Shown here piece after piece: positions 1 to 9,746 of a DNA stretch of 24,432 nt. The DNA is from Ichthyosporea sp. XGB-2017a (lineage: Eukaryota > Opisthokonta > Ichthyosporea), in assembly GCA_002811675.1 (NCBI GenBank), contig PDIM01010257.1, positions 6,271 to 30,702 on the forward strand, in the 5' to 3' direction. Positions within the stretch are counted from its first letter, which is position 1, and every line of letters begins with the position of its first letter. The translations under genes were made by a program, and so were the position numbers. The notes beneath the pieces were generated by a model. It searched no databases, was not told where the DNA came from, and saw only the letters and a program-made list of their open reading frames with translations.

Positions 1-167
1 CCAAGTAAGGGCATGGAAGGATGGTATACGCTTCCTAAGTGCACATGACAGAAAACAGTGTGAGTAGATACGTGTTAATAATATTCATGATAAGCTTATA
101 ATTCTTATAAAGGGTCAAGATATAGGTAGGTTTGGATTTGAAATAATGTCGTCATGTCGACCGCAGT

Positions 168-3100
168 CTAAGGCGACGTTTTTTTCACTTCTACTAGCTG
201 TACATGCGCCTGCAGGTAAAGTTTACCTTATAAGCACGCCACAATGAATGAAATACATTCAATAGTACCTAGCAGCTATAAGATCGACCATGGATGGGCA
301 TTAATCGACATAAACTATCGTAATTAGGTCTACACTTACCTCAATGAGTTCATCTTCTGTTACAACATCGAACTCTTGAAAATTCTTGCAAATCCTTTGC
401 ATAAGGTCGTAGAATTCTGCAGTATCAGACATGTTAAGAAAAAAAGAGCCCAGCCTGTTGAGGATGACCAGTGCCACTCTAAACAAAATCAATGGACCTT
501 CGCACAGAAGAGCGTCCCACACTCTAATCAAGCATTTGTGGGGAAGCAAGTTAACAAAAAGGGTAGAAAACCAGTTGGAAACAAAGGCATCCAATAGCGG
601 TGGCTCAATCTTCTTCGATGTTCGCATAGCGTCTAAGTGAGCACTCAGTTGGGGCATATATTCTTCAAAGAGCATTTGAAATACTCTTAAATCAACGAGA
701 AGCCCCTTCATTTTCTCACAGAAAAAGTCCCTAGGAAGCAATTCTTCAACAAAGGTAGACAGTAAAAGAAAAGTTCCTTCTTCGTCTTTGTTAGATATAA
801 GCAAAAGTTTGGCAGCGATAAAGGAGAATGATTGGCAGTATCCTACAGAAGAGTTATAAAGAGAGTAGGAAAGTAAAACTCTTCGCAAAGCGCTTCTTCC
901 TTCTTCGGACATAAAATATTTATCATAAGACGTACGGTGTAAATCCTTGCATATACATATAAAATAAAGAGCATTCAACAATATCCAATATAATTAATTG
1001 CGTTAGAAAAAAACATGAAACATGTACATGGGTGCGTATTTGTACAATAAACATCGACGACTTACATTCTCAATTTCATTTCTCCACACAAAAATGCGCT
1101 TACTTTGACCATAAAGAACTTCTCCAAGTTTGTACTCCCTGTCAAACACATCTACGTCGCTTGGAATTTCCCTATTAAGAACTTTCAGCTGCAGATCAAC
1201 GTTTTCAGCAATGAGTTCGTAATTCGTATTCTTCCGCGTAGTGCTTTTGCGGGCATTCGCGATCTTCAACCAGCTTTTAAACCGTATTCTTTGAGGGAAT
1301 CCCAAAGTTACAATGTCCCTCAGTGTCATACCATGCAAAATTAGAAAGTCACTCTCTCTGCCCCATAAATCATCTGACAGTTCTAGGGTTTTGCTTTCCA
1401 TATCAGTCAAATTAAACTCTTCACCTGCATCCACAAATGTATCACCGTTGGCATTGCAATTGTCTTCATTATTGCCAACGTCCAAGTCTATAAGCTTGGG
1501 TTCGGTTTTTTCTTTACTAAATGTAACACTAACGCTCAAGTCCTGAAGCTTCCTAAGGGCTTCAACAATGGACGCTCTTTTACAGTCAAGCATAGAGTTA
1601 TCAACATAGGACGAGAGGGTGGGCATTGAGTCAGAGAGAGGGTTGCTGAATGCAAATGGCAGCTTGAAAGGAACCCTCTTTCGACTAATATGCTGGGTTG
1701 ATTCAGATATTGTGGAAGATTGTGGTTCAGGCGCTATATGGTCTTCGTCTCCAACAGACGCTAAATCATTAAAATGGCTTAGGTCGGCATTAGTACACAG
1801 TTTAAGATTCCTTTGATCATTAGATGGAATGATCTGAAGGCAAGGCAACTTAACCTTTCTTTCTCTACCAAGTGAAGGGGGAAGAGGTCCCGGAACAGGA
1901 CAATCTAGAGTCTTGTATTGTTCAAAAGCCTCCTTGATCGCATTTTGAATGGTTATAATCCATTCTTGCATGTCAGTAGCGCTTTGGGCGCACATAACGT
2001 AATGCAAACGTGGGGATATTATTTCAAAGCAAAAACGGAAGTCTTCTACTACCCCAACACGCTTCACTGTGGTGAGGAGCAAGTCAGCAGCAATGATTGG
2101 AGCGCTATATTTGGCTTGTTTTGTAGCACTGTACTCATGGTACATAATCATCCCCTTTTGAACGTAGAAAAAAGCCTTTTCCCATGTTGGTATCCGGCGG
2201 GCGACTCTCACAAACAAGTTTCCAGACTTTGAAGTTCCGAAAGACGTGCTATCTTGCATCGTCCGTCGAACCCTCAAATGTCGTCCGAAAAATATCTCCG
2301 CCTCTGCTTCAGCATATGTCCTCTTGTTTTTTAACCGCTTTTCCATCTCGGCAGCATTCGCCTGGGATGAATGTAATGCAGAAGCAAGGGCACGCATGTA
2401 GGGCTCAAGATCATTGAACATTTCATAGCCCTTGCAAAAGTACGATCTCTGAGCATACATAAATGAAAGGCAGTTCTCTAGAATAACACTGGTTTTTTGG
2501 CTTTCTATGGCTTCAAGCTTGCCCATATAGTTTAGAGTTTCCTTGTGGAATTCTTTCTGGTCTTGATAGAATTTTGTCGGCAAATCTCTATTCATACGTA
2601 CTGCCGAATCTAGTGAGTATTGTTGAGCTGTTTTGTCCAGCTTTTTATCACTGTGATGAAATCGCGCTTTCTTTTCTCTGAGATCTCCGAATTCTTTACC
2701 GAAGAAGGAAGCCAATCTATTTTTAAATCCATCCTCAATTTGAAGATTCAGAATTTCTTGATTAGCTCCCTGCTCTTTTAGAGACGCTCCAAATTTGCCC
2801 ATCGCCTCCCTCATTTCAGGAGTTTCCAAAACGGATGGACTCATTTCAGTCAATTGGCTTCCCAGTACTTGAAGTATCCTAGTCATCAATTGATTGTTTG
2901 TGCAGTAGTCGTCAACGACTTCGAGCATTTCCGATATCCATTTTTGAGCTTCGAATGTTTCGGCTTCTAATACCCCCAGACCAGAACGAAATGTAGGGCC
3001 GGCATTTAGGCATTCGTTGATTTCGCCAATGTACGGTCTGTATTCAAAACAGGAACTATCCTGACTGCCAATGGCTGTGGGAGATTCTTTATCATTTGCC

Positions 3101-3201
3101 GACAAAGATGAAGGTCTGGGCTTATCCTTCGGGAATGCTCGATTTGGTTTTTTGACGTCTTCAAAAGAAGAGGGGCCATCAAGCTGAGCAATTTTTGTCA
3201 T
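168..3201 (-). CDS. BAR-PH-TBC protein: ACAP-like membrane module fused to a Rab-GAP domain
   Basis: Three exons on the minus strand: 3201-1066, 945-340 and probably 209-168; introns are 946-1065 (120 bp) and 210-339 (130 bp), all phase 0, giving about 927 aa. Residues ~80-290 form a BAR domain; the stretch LSFMYAQRSYFCKGY and the following DLEPYM closely resemble ACAP proteins. A PH domain follows at ~325-426 (W340, and the C-terminal-helix Trp in MQEWI). After a ~200-residue disordered linker, a TBC domain runs from ~620 to 905. The IxxDxxR arginine-finger motif is IENDLHR (R716), split exactly by intron 1, and the glutamine finger is in VGYCQS (Q750), so the GAP looks catalytically intact. 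Likely role (inference): a curved-membrane-binding Rab GAP. Start: ATG at 3201; an in-frame ATG at 3270 would add 23 residues, but that stretch looks like a pyrimidine-rich splice acceptor. The 13-codon last exon is the weakest part; otherwise the gene runs off the left edge. Confidence 0.85.
210..339 (-). other. Last intron of the BAR-PH-TBC gene (proposed)
   Basis: The donor GTAAGT follows a GAG codon at 340. The proposed acceptor is the pyrimidine-containing tttacctgcag ending at 210. The 42-nt exon after it reads in phase to a TAG at 168-170. Reading through the donor instead reaches a stop at 301 after a few unconvincing residues. Other acceptors, or an exon outside the window, remain possible. 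Confidence 0.5.
946..1065 (-). other. Intron 1 of the BAR-PH-TBC gene
   Basis: GTAAGT donor after the Asn codon at 1066-1068 and a TATATGCAAG acceptor just before GATTTACAC. Joining them restores the TBC motif IENDLHRT exactly, so this boundary is well supported. Confidence 0.85.
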
Positions 3202-3820
3202 GCCTGTGAGGTTTAGAGATGTAGAGGTAGAAAAGAAATAGGGGAATAACAAAGAATCGCTATACAGCATACAGTTTGATTGAGCAAGAACGAGAGACTA
3301 GAGAGCGGAAAGCACCGGTAAAGATCGAAATCAAAAGCAACAGAGAGTCGAAGAGTGCAGGGAGTAGGAGAGGCCAGAGGAGATTTCTGAATGGCTAGTG
3401 AACCTGGCTCTAGCTAGCTAATTTCTGGCTAGTTTGATTTGGTGCAGGTCTTGGTGAGGAGATCTAGGTGTAGCAATTCAAGCTGCAGGATAAGCCGGTG
3501 CCAGCTGGGGAGAGGCTATGAGCTCCACATTCCACACCTCCCCTAACCCTCTCACTTCTCTTATAGTGTACAGCTGATCCTATCTATAGGCCCCATTACG
3601 TCACCCCTGGTACTGTGGCTGGGTGGGTGAGTGGGTGGATGGTAATTAGTGGTCACTTAACTTTTCTCTTTCTTTCTGTCGCTTTTTTTCAAAACAAGTG
3701 GTCCCACCCGCGCAGGATTAGTTTGAGAGTTCCACTTTGTATTGATTATTGCCCTGTTTGGCAGCAGCCGGAAACTTATCTTAAGCAAATCACATATCAT
3801 ATTTATCTTTTAGAGGCACG
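3202..3820. promoter_or_regulatory. Divergent promoter region between the BAR-PH-TBC gene and AIP1
   Basis: These 619 bp separate two start codons facing away from each other. It contains two CAGCTG palindromes (3502-3507, 3571-3576) and a CRE-like TTACGTCA at 3596-3603. A pyrimidine-rich acceptor-like stretch (tttatcttttag) ends at 3813, 7 nt before the AIP1 ATG. A longer pyrimidine-rich stretch ending CACAG lies 2 nt before the BAR-PH-TBC ATG. Both look like 3' ends of 5'-UTR introns. A gtgagt at 3627 is a possible donor for AIP1. No convincing protein-coding gene is present. Confidence 0.55.
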
Positions 3821-5876
3821 ATGTCCTATAAGATTGAGAAAACATTGGCATCGCTGCCTAAGACAGCTCGTAGCCAGCCTGTGCATCTTGGGGTACACCC
3901 AAAGGGTACGCACATCCTTTATACCTGTGGTAATACTGTACTGATTCGAAACATAGAGGTAGGTATTTTCTGCGCCAGACCAGATTATCTGTAAGACATT
4001 TTTAAATGTGTATGCGGATTGCTTATCTAGTGTACCTGTTATTTTAGGATACTGCTGTTGCCGAAACATACAATGAGCACTCATGCCAAGCAACCGTCGC
4101 TAGGTTTGCACCAAGTGGCTTCTACATTGCATCTGCAGATGTAAGTGGCAAAGTGCGCATTTGGGACTGCGTTGGAGATGACCGCCTTCTGAAATACGAG
4201 TATCGTCCTCTGAGCGGAGCTGTGAAAGACATGCAATGGTCCGAAGATAGCAAAAGAATTGTTGTTGGTGGAGAAGGAAAAGAGAGGTAAGTTTCGAAAC
4301 CTTTAAAGTGATTTTCGAAGATATATTGCTGACTTGGATGTGCACCTTGTTTGGGTTAACGCGTTGTGAGGGAAGCTTTGGAACAGTATTTCTTTGGGAT
4401 ACAGGATCCTCAGTGGGCACGATTACTGGGCACAGTAGTGCTATCAACAGCTGTGACTTTAAACAAACCAGACCATTTCGTATTGTAACCGCTGGCGAAG
4501 ATAAAATTGCTGCATTTTTCCATGGCCCCCCCTTTAAATTTCAGTTTTCTTTGAAAGAACATACTCGTTTTGTTAATTGCTGTCGCTTTAGCAAAGATGG
4601 CAGCAAGTTTGCAACATGTGGATCAGATTACAAAGTTTTTCTTTATGATGGCAAAGACGGAACGTTTATCGGAAAGTTGGGGGGGGCTGAAGAAGACCAT
4701 AAAGGAAGTGTAGTCTCTTGCGCATGGTCTCCGGATGGTTCGCAAATTTTAACCGCATCGAGCGACAAAACGTGCAAGCTTTGGAGTGTCGCTGATAATA
4801 AGTGCATATCAACTTTTGCGATGGGTGATACGGTAGATGATCAACAGGTAGGATGTCTTTGGGATGGCCCTCATATGATATCTGTGTCACTCTCCGGCTA
4901 TATCAATTATCTTGATCCAAATAATCCATCGTCGCCTTTAAAAATTGTGAAGGGTCACAACAAGAGCATTACGGCGTTAAGTGTTTGCCCCGGTGGAAAA
5001 AAATTTTTCACTGGAAGTTATGAAGGCCGACTGGGCTCTTGGAACACAGAAAATGGACAATGTGAGGTTTATAGTGGGGCTGGAGGACCAACGAATCAGG
5101 TCACTGAAATGTGCATGGCTTCTGAAAGTGAGTTTGTCACCTGTGGAATGGATGATACAGTTCGTTTTATCAACGCTTCGTCCACATCTTTTGATGATGA
5201 GCTATGTATATCCCTTGATAGTATGCCCGTATCAATTTGCTCCGCTTTTGCTGTTGGGAACAAGAAACTAGCAGGTGTTGTGGTGGTAGCTTGTCTAAAT
5301 GAATTGGTCGTGTTGAAGGGCAGACAGAAAGTTTTTAGTATGCCTATTGATTATGAACCAGAAGTATTGAGGTTGTCAGTATCGGGGTTAGAGGTTTTGG
5401 TTGGTTGCAAGAGAGACAATTTACTTCGTGTATATGAACTCTCTGGGGACGGGGCATCTCTTAAGGCTACTTCTACAAATATCAAACCCCGAGGACAAGT
5501 GACAGCAATTGCGTATTCGAAGGATGGTCAATATGTTGCTTTTGCTGATACTTCCCGAAATATTTTTGCTTATAACTGCGCCACAGAGGGGTGGTACGGA
5601 AAGGCTGAAGGTGAAATACAACAGATAAACAGAGGTTGGGTTCACCATAACGCTAAAATCAATAGTTTGTGTTGGTCACCAGATGGCTTGCATCTCGTAA
5701 GCGGAGGTCTAGATACCAACATCATTGTTTGGGGTGTGGAGAAGGTTATGAAGCGAGTTACCGTCAAGAATGCCCATGGAGGCAGCGTGACGCGTGTCGG
5801 ATGGTTAGATGATAACCGTGTCATATCCTGTGGTGATGATGCATGTGTGAAAGTATGGGGTATTACTCACCACTGA
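3821..5876 (+). CDS. AIP1: Actin-interacting protein 1 (AIP1/WDR1), WD40 cofilin cofactor
   Basis: Three exons, 3821-3958, 4048-4286 and 4376-5876, give 625 aa, close to the ~605-611 aa of known AIP1. The two introns (3959-4047 and 4287-4375) are both 89 bp. The N-terminus [15 protein letters not shown] and the blocks [34 protein letters not shown] and CSWSPDG-like repeats match AIP1 along its whole length; WD repeats build the paired seven-blade propellers typical of the family. Known role: AIP1 binds cofilin-decorated actin filaments and speeds their severing and disassembly. The exon 2/3 junction gives [14 protein letters not shown], matching the family with no gap. The start is fixed by the conserved N-terminus. 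It is divergent from the BAR-PH-TBC gene, and a poly(A) signal lies 124 bases after the stop. Confidence 0.96.
3959..4047 (+). other. Intron 1 of AIP1
   Basis: gtaggt donor after GAG and a tgttattttag acceptor before GAT ACT. Phase 0. Joining gives [15 protein letters not shown], colinear with AIP1 homologues. Confidence 0.9.
4287..4375 (+). other. Intron 2 of AIP1
   Basis: gtaagt donor at 4287 with an acceptor at ..gggaag. The acceptor is weak in pyrimidines, but it is the one that keeps frame and alignment (GEGKE-SFGTVF). An upstream AG (tgtgag) would shift the frame. Confidence 0.8.
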
Positions 5877-6562
5877 GCTGGCTTGAACATTCCTTCACGT
5901 TTGCCATGAAAGGCTTTTTCTGTGATTTAGCATATGGGGCCGAAGGCCCGGTTTGCGTTGTGTCACTACTTGGGATGTTATCTTTATATTTTGATTAAGA
6001 ATAAAAAACCGGTAAATTCTCATTCGTGCGCAGTTGTATGAATGAAAAGACACTAAACTTTCAATTTGTGACTAGTAACAGCTGTCTGCAAACGCCGAAC
6101 GCAGACTTCATTGACAGATGGATTAGAAGCTGGACCTATTTGCTCATCTCGGCACTTTTTTCACTGCTTGGGGAAGAACTGCTGTTCAAACTTCCTTCAG
6201 GTCTGCTGGTCCATCTAGCTTCATGGGGCAACTGGGCGTTACATGGCCTTGTTCATGTCACTCACTCATGCCTCGACCTCAGTAAAGGTGACCGCGGGTG
6301 TAGGGGAATTGGTGAAGTGTGAAACGGGGGGGGGACAATTATCCTATTTTATTTGTCCCTCCCTTACACTATGTATGGGTCTATGAGGTGTTCAGCACAC
6401 GGCACATAAGCAACGGTCCAGCGGCTCCAGCCCACACCAAGTCCTCCCCTTGTTTTGGTGCGGATTTCGATAATATTCCATAGCGAATTGAGAAGATTGA
6501 GCTTGCCTCTGCGTGGTATTTTGAAATCAAAGGCCTATTTTCGAGTAAGAGCTTGGGTAAGA
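5877..6562. promoter_or_regulatory. AIP1 3' end and upstream region of the PANK gene
   Basis: 686 bp between two genes on the plus strand. It holds the AIP1 AATAAA at 6000-6005, one CAGCTG (6079-6084) and a run of nine G at 6326-6334. GTAAGA directly abuts the next ATG. An open frame at 6026-6322 starts at GTG, has no recognisable motif and is rejected as a gene. Confidence 0.5.
6000..6005 (+). terminator. AATAAA poly(A) signal of AIP1
   Basis: Canonical hexamer 124 bases after the AIP1 stop, in A/T-rich sequence. Confidence 0.7.
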
Positions 6563-9500
6563 ATGCAGCAAAGAGACGAGGATTCAAGTGACACCGAATT
6601 AAATCCTTCACTTACATCCTTATCCTCGGAGAGAAAAGAGCAGGACGATCGTCTACGACGAAGGACTCTGTCAGACACAGCAGCTTCTGCAGAAAAACGT
6701 AAGGCTGAAATTTTATTTACTTTCTATGCACAGTGCTCATTGACGCTAACCAAAAGACCTCAATAATATTTAACTTCATCCTCATTTGTGCCCTACTTTG
6801 GGGTGTCGCGCTTAAGAATAGACGTACATCGATCCAATACGACGCATAGCATTTTTCTGCCTGCCGATAAATTCAGTAACTTCCGTCACATTGAGCATGT
6901 TGGAATAGATGTTGGGGGATCTTTGGCCAAAATTGTGTATTTTACCCGAAAGTCCAATCGACGTGAGTCGTGTCTTGGTAAGCAGCAACTTTCATCGTAT
7001 TGATTAATGTATCCGAATGGCTGGTAAAATTCGTGTTTGGTTGCAACTTGTTATGCTTCTGCATATTTAAAACTTTTATATTCTCTTGTATACATATGCA
7101 CAAATTTCTCCATAGTTAAATTGGTGACCGGAAATGATAATGATGAAAGTACCCCGTACATTTTTGACGAATCAGAGACACAGATTCCTGGGGGACGACT
7201 CCACTTCGTAAAGTTCGAGACTCAGTAAGTACTATAGCGTGTGATAAGGTTGGAAAAATTTCAACTTGTAGCCATTCTGATCTGATATTATTCGCATTTC
7301 CTTGTCATTGGCAACGCCATAGAAACATTGATGATCTGGTAGCCTTTCTGCTGCCGATGGTTCACCCTTCGGTAAGGAAAACTCCTGTACAACGGTCGCT
7401 GCAACACAGGGGAGGGCTGGGAACATCACAGCCTTTTATTGACGTGGATGAGGAGCCTGTTTATATCAAAAACATTCTTGCTACTGGGGGAGGCGCTCAC
7501 AAATTCCTGCACAAACTTGAAAGTGAGCTCGGAATACCTGTCGTACGAGGCGATGAAATGAAGTCTATAGTAAATGGGTGTACATTTCTCCTTCGGCAAA
7601 TCCCACATGAAACATTTACTTACACAAAGGGCGAAAGTCAGCCCTATCGCTTTCAAAATATTACTGACGATATTTACCCTTTCATGCTTGTGAACATTGG
7701 CAGTGGTGTCAGCATTCTGAAGGTGACGGGACCAGATGAGTATGAGCGTATTGGGGGCACAAGTCTTGGGGGAGGTACCTTTTGGGGACTGGGATCGCTA
7801 CTTACTGACTGCAAAGGGTTCGATGACCTTCTTGCAATGTGCGAAGAAGGGGATAGCAGAAATGTAGATATGCTAGTCGGCGATATTTACGGAGGAGATT
7901 ATGGAAAGATTGGGTTGTCTGCAGATACTATTGCGAGTAGTTTCGGTAAGATGATCAAAAACTCATCCCGAGTGTTTGTCTCAGAAGGGGAAAAGGAAGA
8001 GAAAAGGCCTCCGAAGCTGACGCAAGCTTATAAAGAAGCCGATCTCGCCAAGAGTTTGTTGCATATGATCAGCAACAACATTGGTCAAATTGCCCACTTG
8101 AATGCCCGCCTTCACAACCTCAAGCGCATTTACTTCGGGGGATATTTCATTAGAGGACATCCATATACAATGCATACTATCTCCTATGCAATCAATTTCT
8201 GGACCAAAGGGGAATCTCAAGCCCTCTTCCTAAGACATGAAGGGTATCTGGGTGTTGTGGGCGCATTTATAGGCAAGGCCTATACAGCGGGGATGTCATC
8301 TAGCCCACTGAATCTTTCTCTGGGATCTCTCTCTTGTGATGTAGCGGGAATGTCTGGGTCTGAAGAAATTTTGGGACACCCGCCCAATGGATCAAATGGT
8401 AACAAAATGTCTTTAACGGCCCATATGATTCGTTTCCCTTTGCTCGATGATGACGAGTATATTCCCGACCTACAAAATCTAGAAACAGACCAAAGTGCGC
8501 GAGAATATTGGTTGAAGTAAGTTGTTGCTTTTTGTTGTTGTTTTTTTTATTTTTGCTTTGTTTTGTGTTTGTCTATCACGACAGGAAGTCACAGCATTTT
8601 AACAGTTCCCTTTCTTCCTACCGTTTTCGTGCATTCTTTTTGTCTGTTTCTATGTAGTTATTTCTACGATACTTGTGAGAAAATGGCAACTCAGGCCAAG
8701 GAAAGTGAAGAAAGTAAACCAAATTCTAATGCTGCTGAACGTGCTTCAAAATTTAAAGAAAAGTTTCGATCGCAGCTGGATGTCATTAAAACCCACCCGT
8801 CTGGTAGTGGCGTTCTTTCTGTTCGAATTTTGCTACAATTGCGTGGTCATTGTCTAAGTGAATTTGGCTTTAAGGATCCTTATCTCAAGGTAAAAGCACA
8901 AGAAAACGACATTGCGCTTAATGAAATTGGGCATCAACTGGAAACTGTAGATCAATATGGAGATTTCGCTGATAGAATGAAAATGCTTTTGGAGTATGTG
9001 GTTGCCGGCAATATGGTTGATTGGGGTGCTCGTGAGATGATTGCGCTTTTGGAAACTGAAATGCTTGATATGGAAAAGCTTAGAAGCAAAATTCAGAAGC
9101 CATTCTTGATAGATCATTCTAATTTATTTATTAATAAGATGTTTAATTCTGAAAGATGCCCTTATAAAAAGGTAGTGATTTTTCCTGATAACAGTGGAGC
9201 GGACATTGTTCTGGGTGTGTTTCCCTTGGCCAGGGAATTTCTTAAGATGGGATGTGATGTAGTATTGTCTGCAAACAGCCGACCTTCTTTAAACGACGTT
9301 ACCCACGATGAGCTCGTGGCTATCGCAGAATGTGTGGCCGCTGTAGATGATACAATCCGTGATGCCTTGGCAGAGGCAGCTTCTGTATCAGTATCCAAAG
9401 CGGAGTCTTCTTCTACGTTGGCCAGCCAAAGCTCTAGTTTTCCTCGACTCGTGCTAGCGGAAAGTGGTAGCCAATCCCCATGCTTGGATCTACGACGGGT

Positions 9501-9714
9501 GGATCACAAGCTTGCTCTAGAAAGCGAAGATGCAGATTTGGTTGTTTTTGTAGGAATGGGGAGATCAATTCATACGAACTATAACGCGAAACTTAAGTGT
9601 GACTGCCTGAAGCTGGCAAGCATTAAAAGCAAAATAGTTGCAGAACTCATAAATGGAAGTTTATTTGACTGCATAATACGCTTTGATGAGGGAACGAAGT
9701 GTTGCAAAGCGTAG
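6563..9714 (+). CDS. Bifunctional pantothenate kinase / DUF89 4'-phosphopantetheine phosphatase
   Basis: Five exons: 6563-6698, 6822-6977, 7116-7224, 7323-8516 and 8658-9714, totalling 883 aa (Arabidopsis PANK2 is about 900). Residues ~70-440 are a type II pantothenate kinase with the ATP-binding VGIDVGGSLAKIVYF, ATGGGAHKF, NIGSGVSILKV and GGTSLGGGTFWGLG. The catalytic Glu (E212, GDEM) and Arg (R276, YERIGG), equivalent to human PANK3 E138 and R207, are present, so the kinase looks active, unlike animal PANK4. FPLLDDDEYI and REYWL lead into a DUF89 phosphatase (~560-880) with metal-site DNSGAD (D709, N710), LNDVT (D745) and GMGRSIHTN. Known roles: the kinase starts CoA synthesis, and the DUF89 part dephosphorylates 4'-phosphopantetheine or its damaged forms. 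All exon phases join. Exon 1 is poorly conserved, and the exon 2 end could instead be 6962 (gtgagt donor). Confidence 0.93.
6699..6821 (+). other. Intron 1 of the PANK-DUF89 gene
   Basis: gtaagg donor after ..GAAAAAC and acceptor ..cttaagaatag. The downstream frame has a TAA at 6764, so an intron must exist. This is the first acceptor that matches the phase of the donor. The acceptor is not pyrimidine-rich, so the exact boundary is moderate. Confidence 0.6.
6978..7115 (+). other. Intron 2 of the PANK-DUF89 gene
   Basis: gtaagc donor at 6978 and aatttctccatag acceptor. A second donor, gtgagt at 6963, has the same phase and would shorten the protein by five residues. Both keep the frame into LVTGNDNDES and PGGRLHFVKFET, so this may be an alternative 5' splice site. 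Confidence 0.7.
7225..7322 (+). other. Intron 3 of the PANK-DUF89 gene
   Basis: gtaagt donor and ggcaacgccatag acceptor. Joining yields HFVKFETQNIDDLVAFL, which aligns with plant PANK sequences. Confidence 0.85.
8517..8657 (+). other. Intron 4 of the PANK-DUF89 gene (between kinase and phosphatase)
   Basis: gtaagttg donor after ..YWL and tttctatgtag acceptor; 141 bp and very T-rich. Without it the kinase frame stops at once (TAA). Splicing joins kinase and phosphatase domains in frame as in plant PANK2. Confidence 0.85.
9660..9665 (-). terminator. AATAAA poly(A) signal of the FANCJ gene, inside the PANK last exon
   Basis: On the minus strand, a canonical hexamer 82 bases past the helicase stop. 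It lies within the coding sequence of the converging PANK gene. Confidence 0.5.
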
Positions 9715-9746
9715 TATGCTTATGAAGACAATGGCTAATGGAACAG

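Noticed and set aside
6026-6322. 98-codon open frame between AIP1 and PANK
   Set aside because: It begins with GTG, has no recognisable domain and lies in what looks like promoter sequence.
8658-9714. DUF89 region as a separate gene starting at the ATG at 8683
   Set aside because: The acceptor at 8657 joins in phase to the kinase exon, and the order matches the plant PANK2 fusion end to end.
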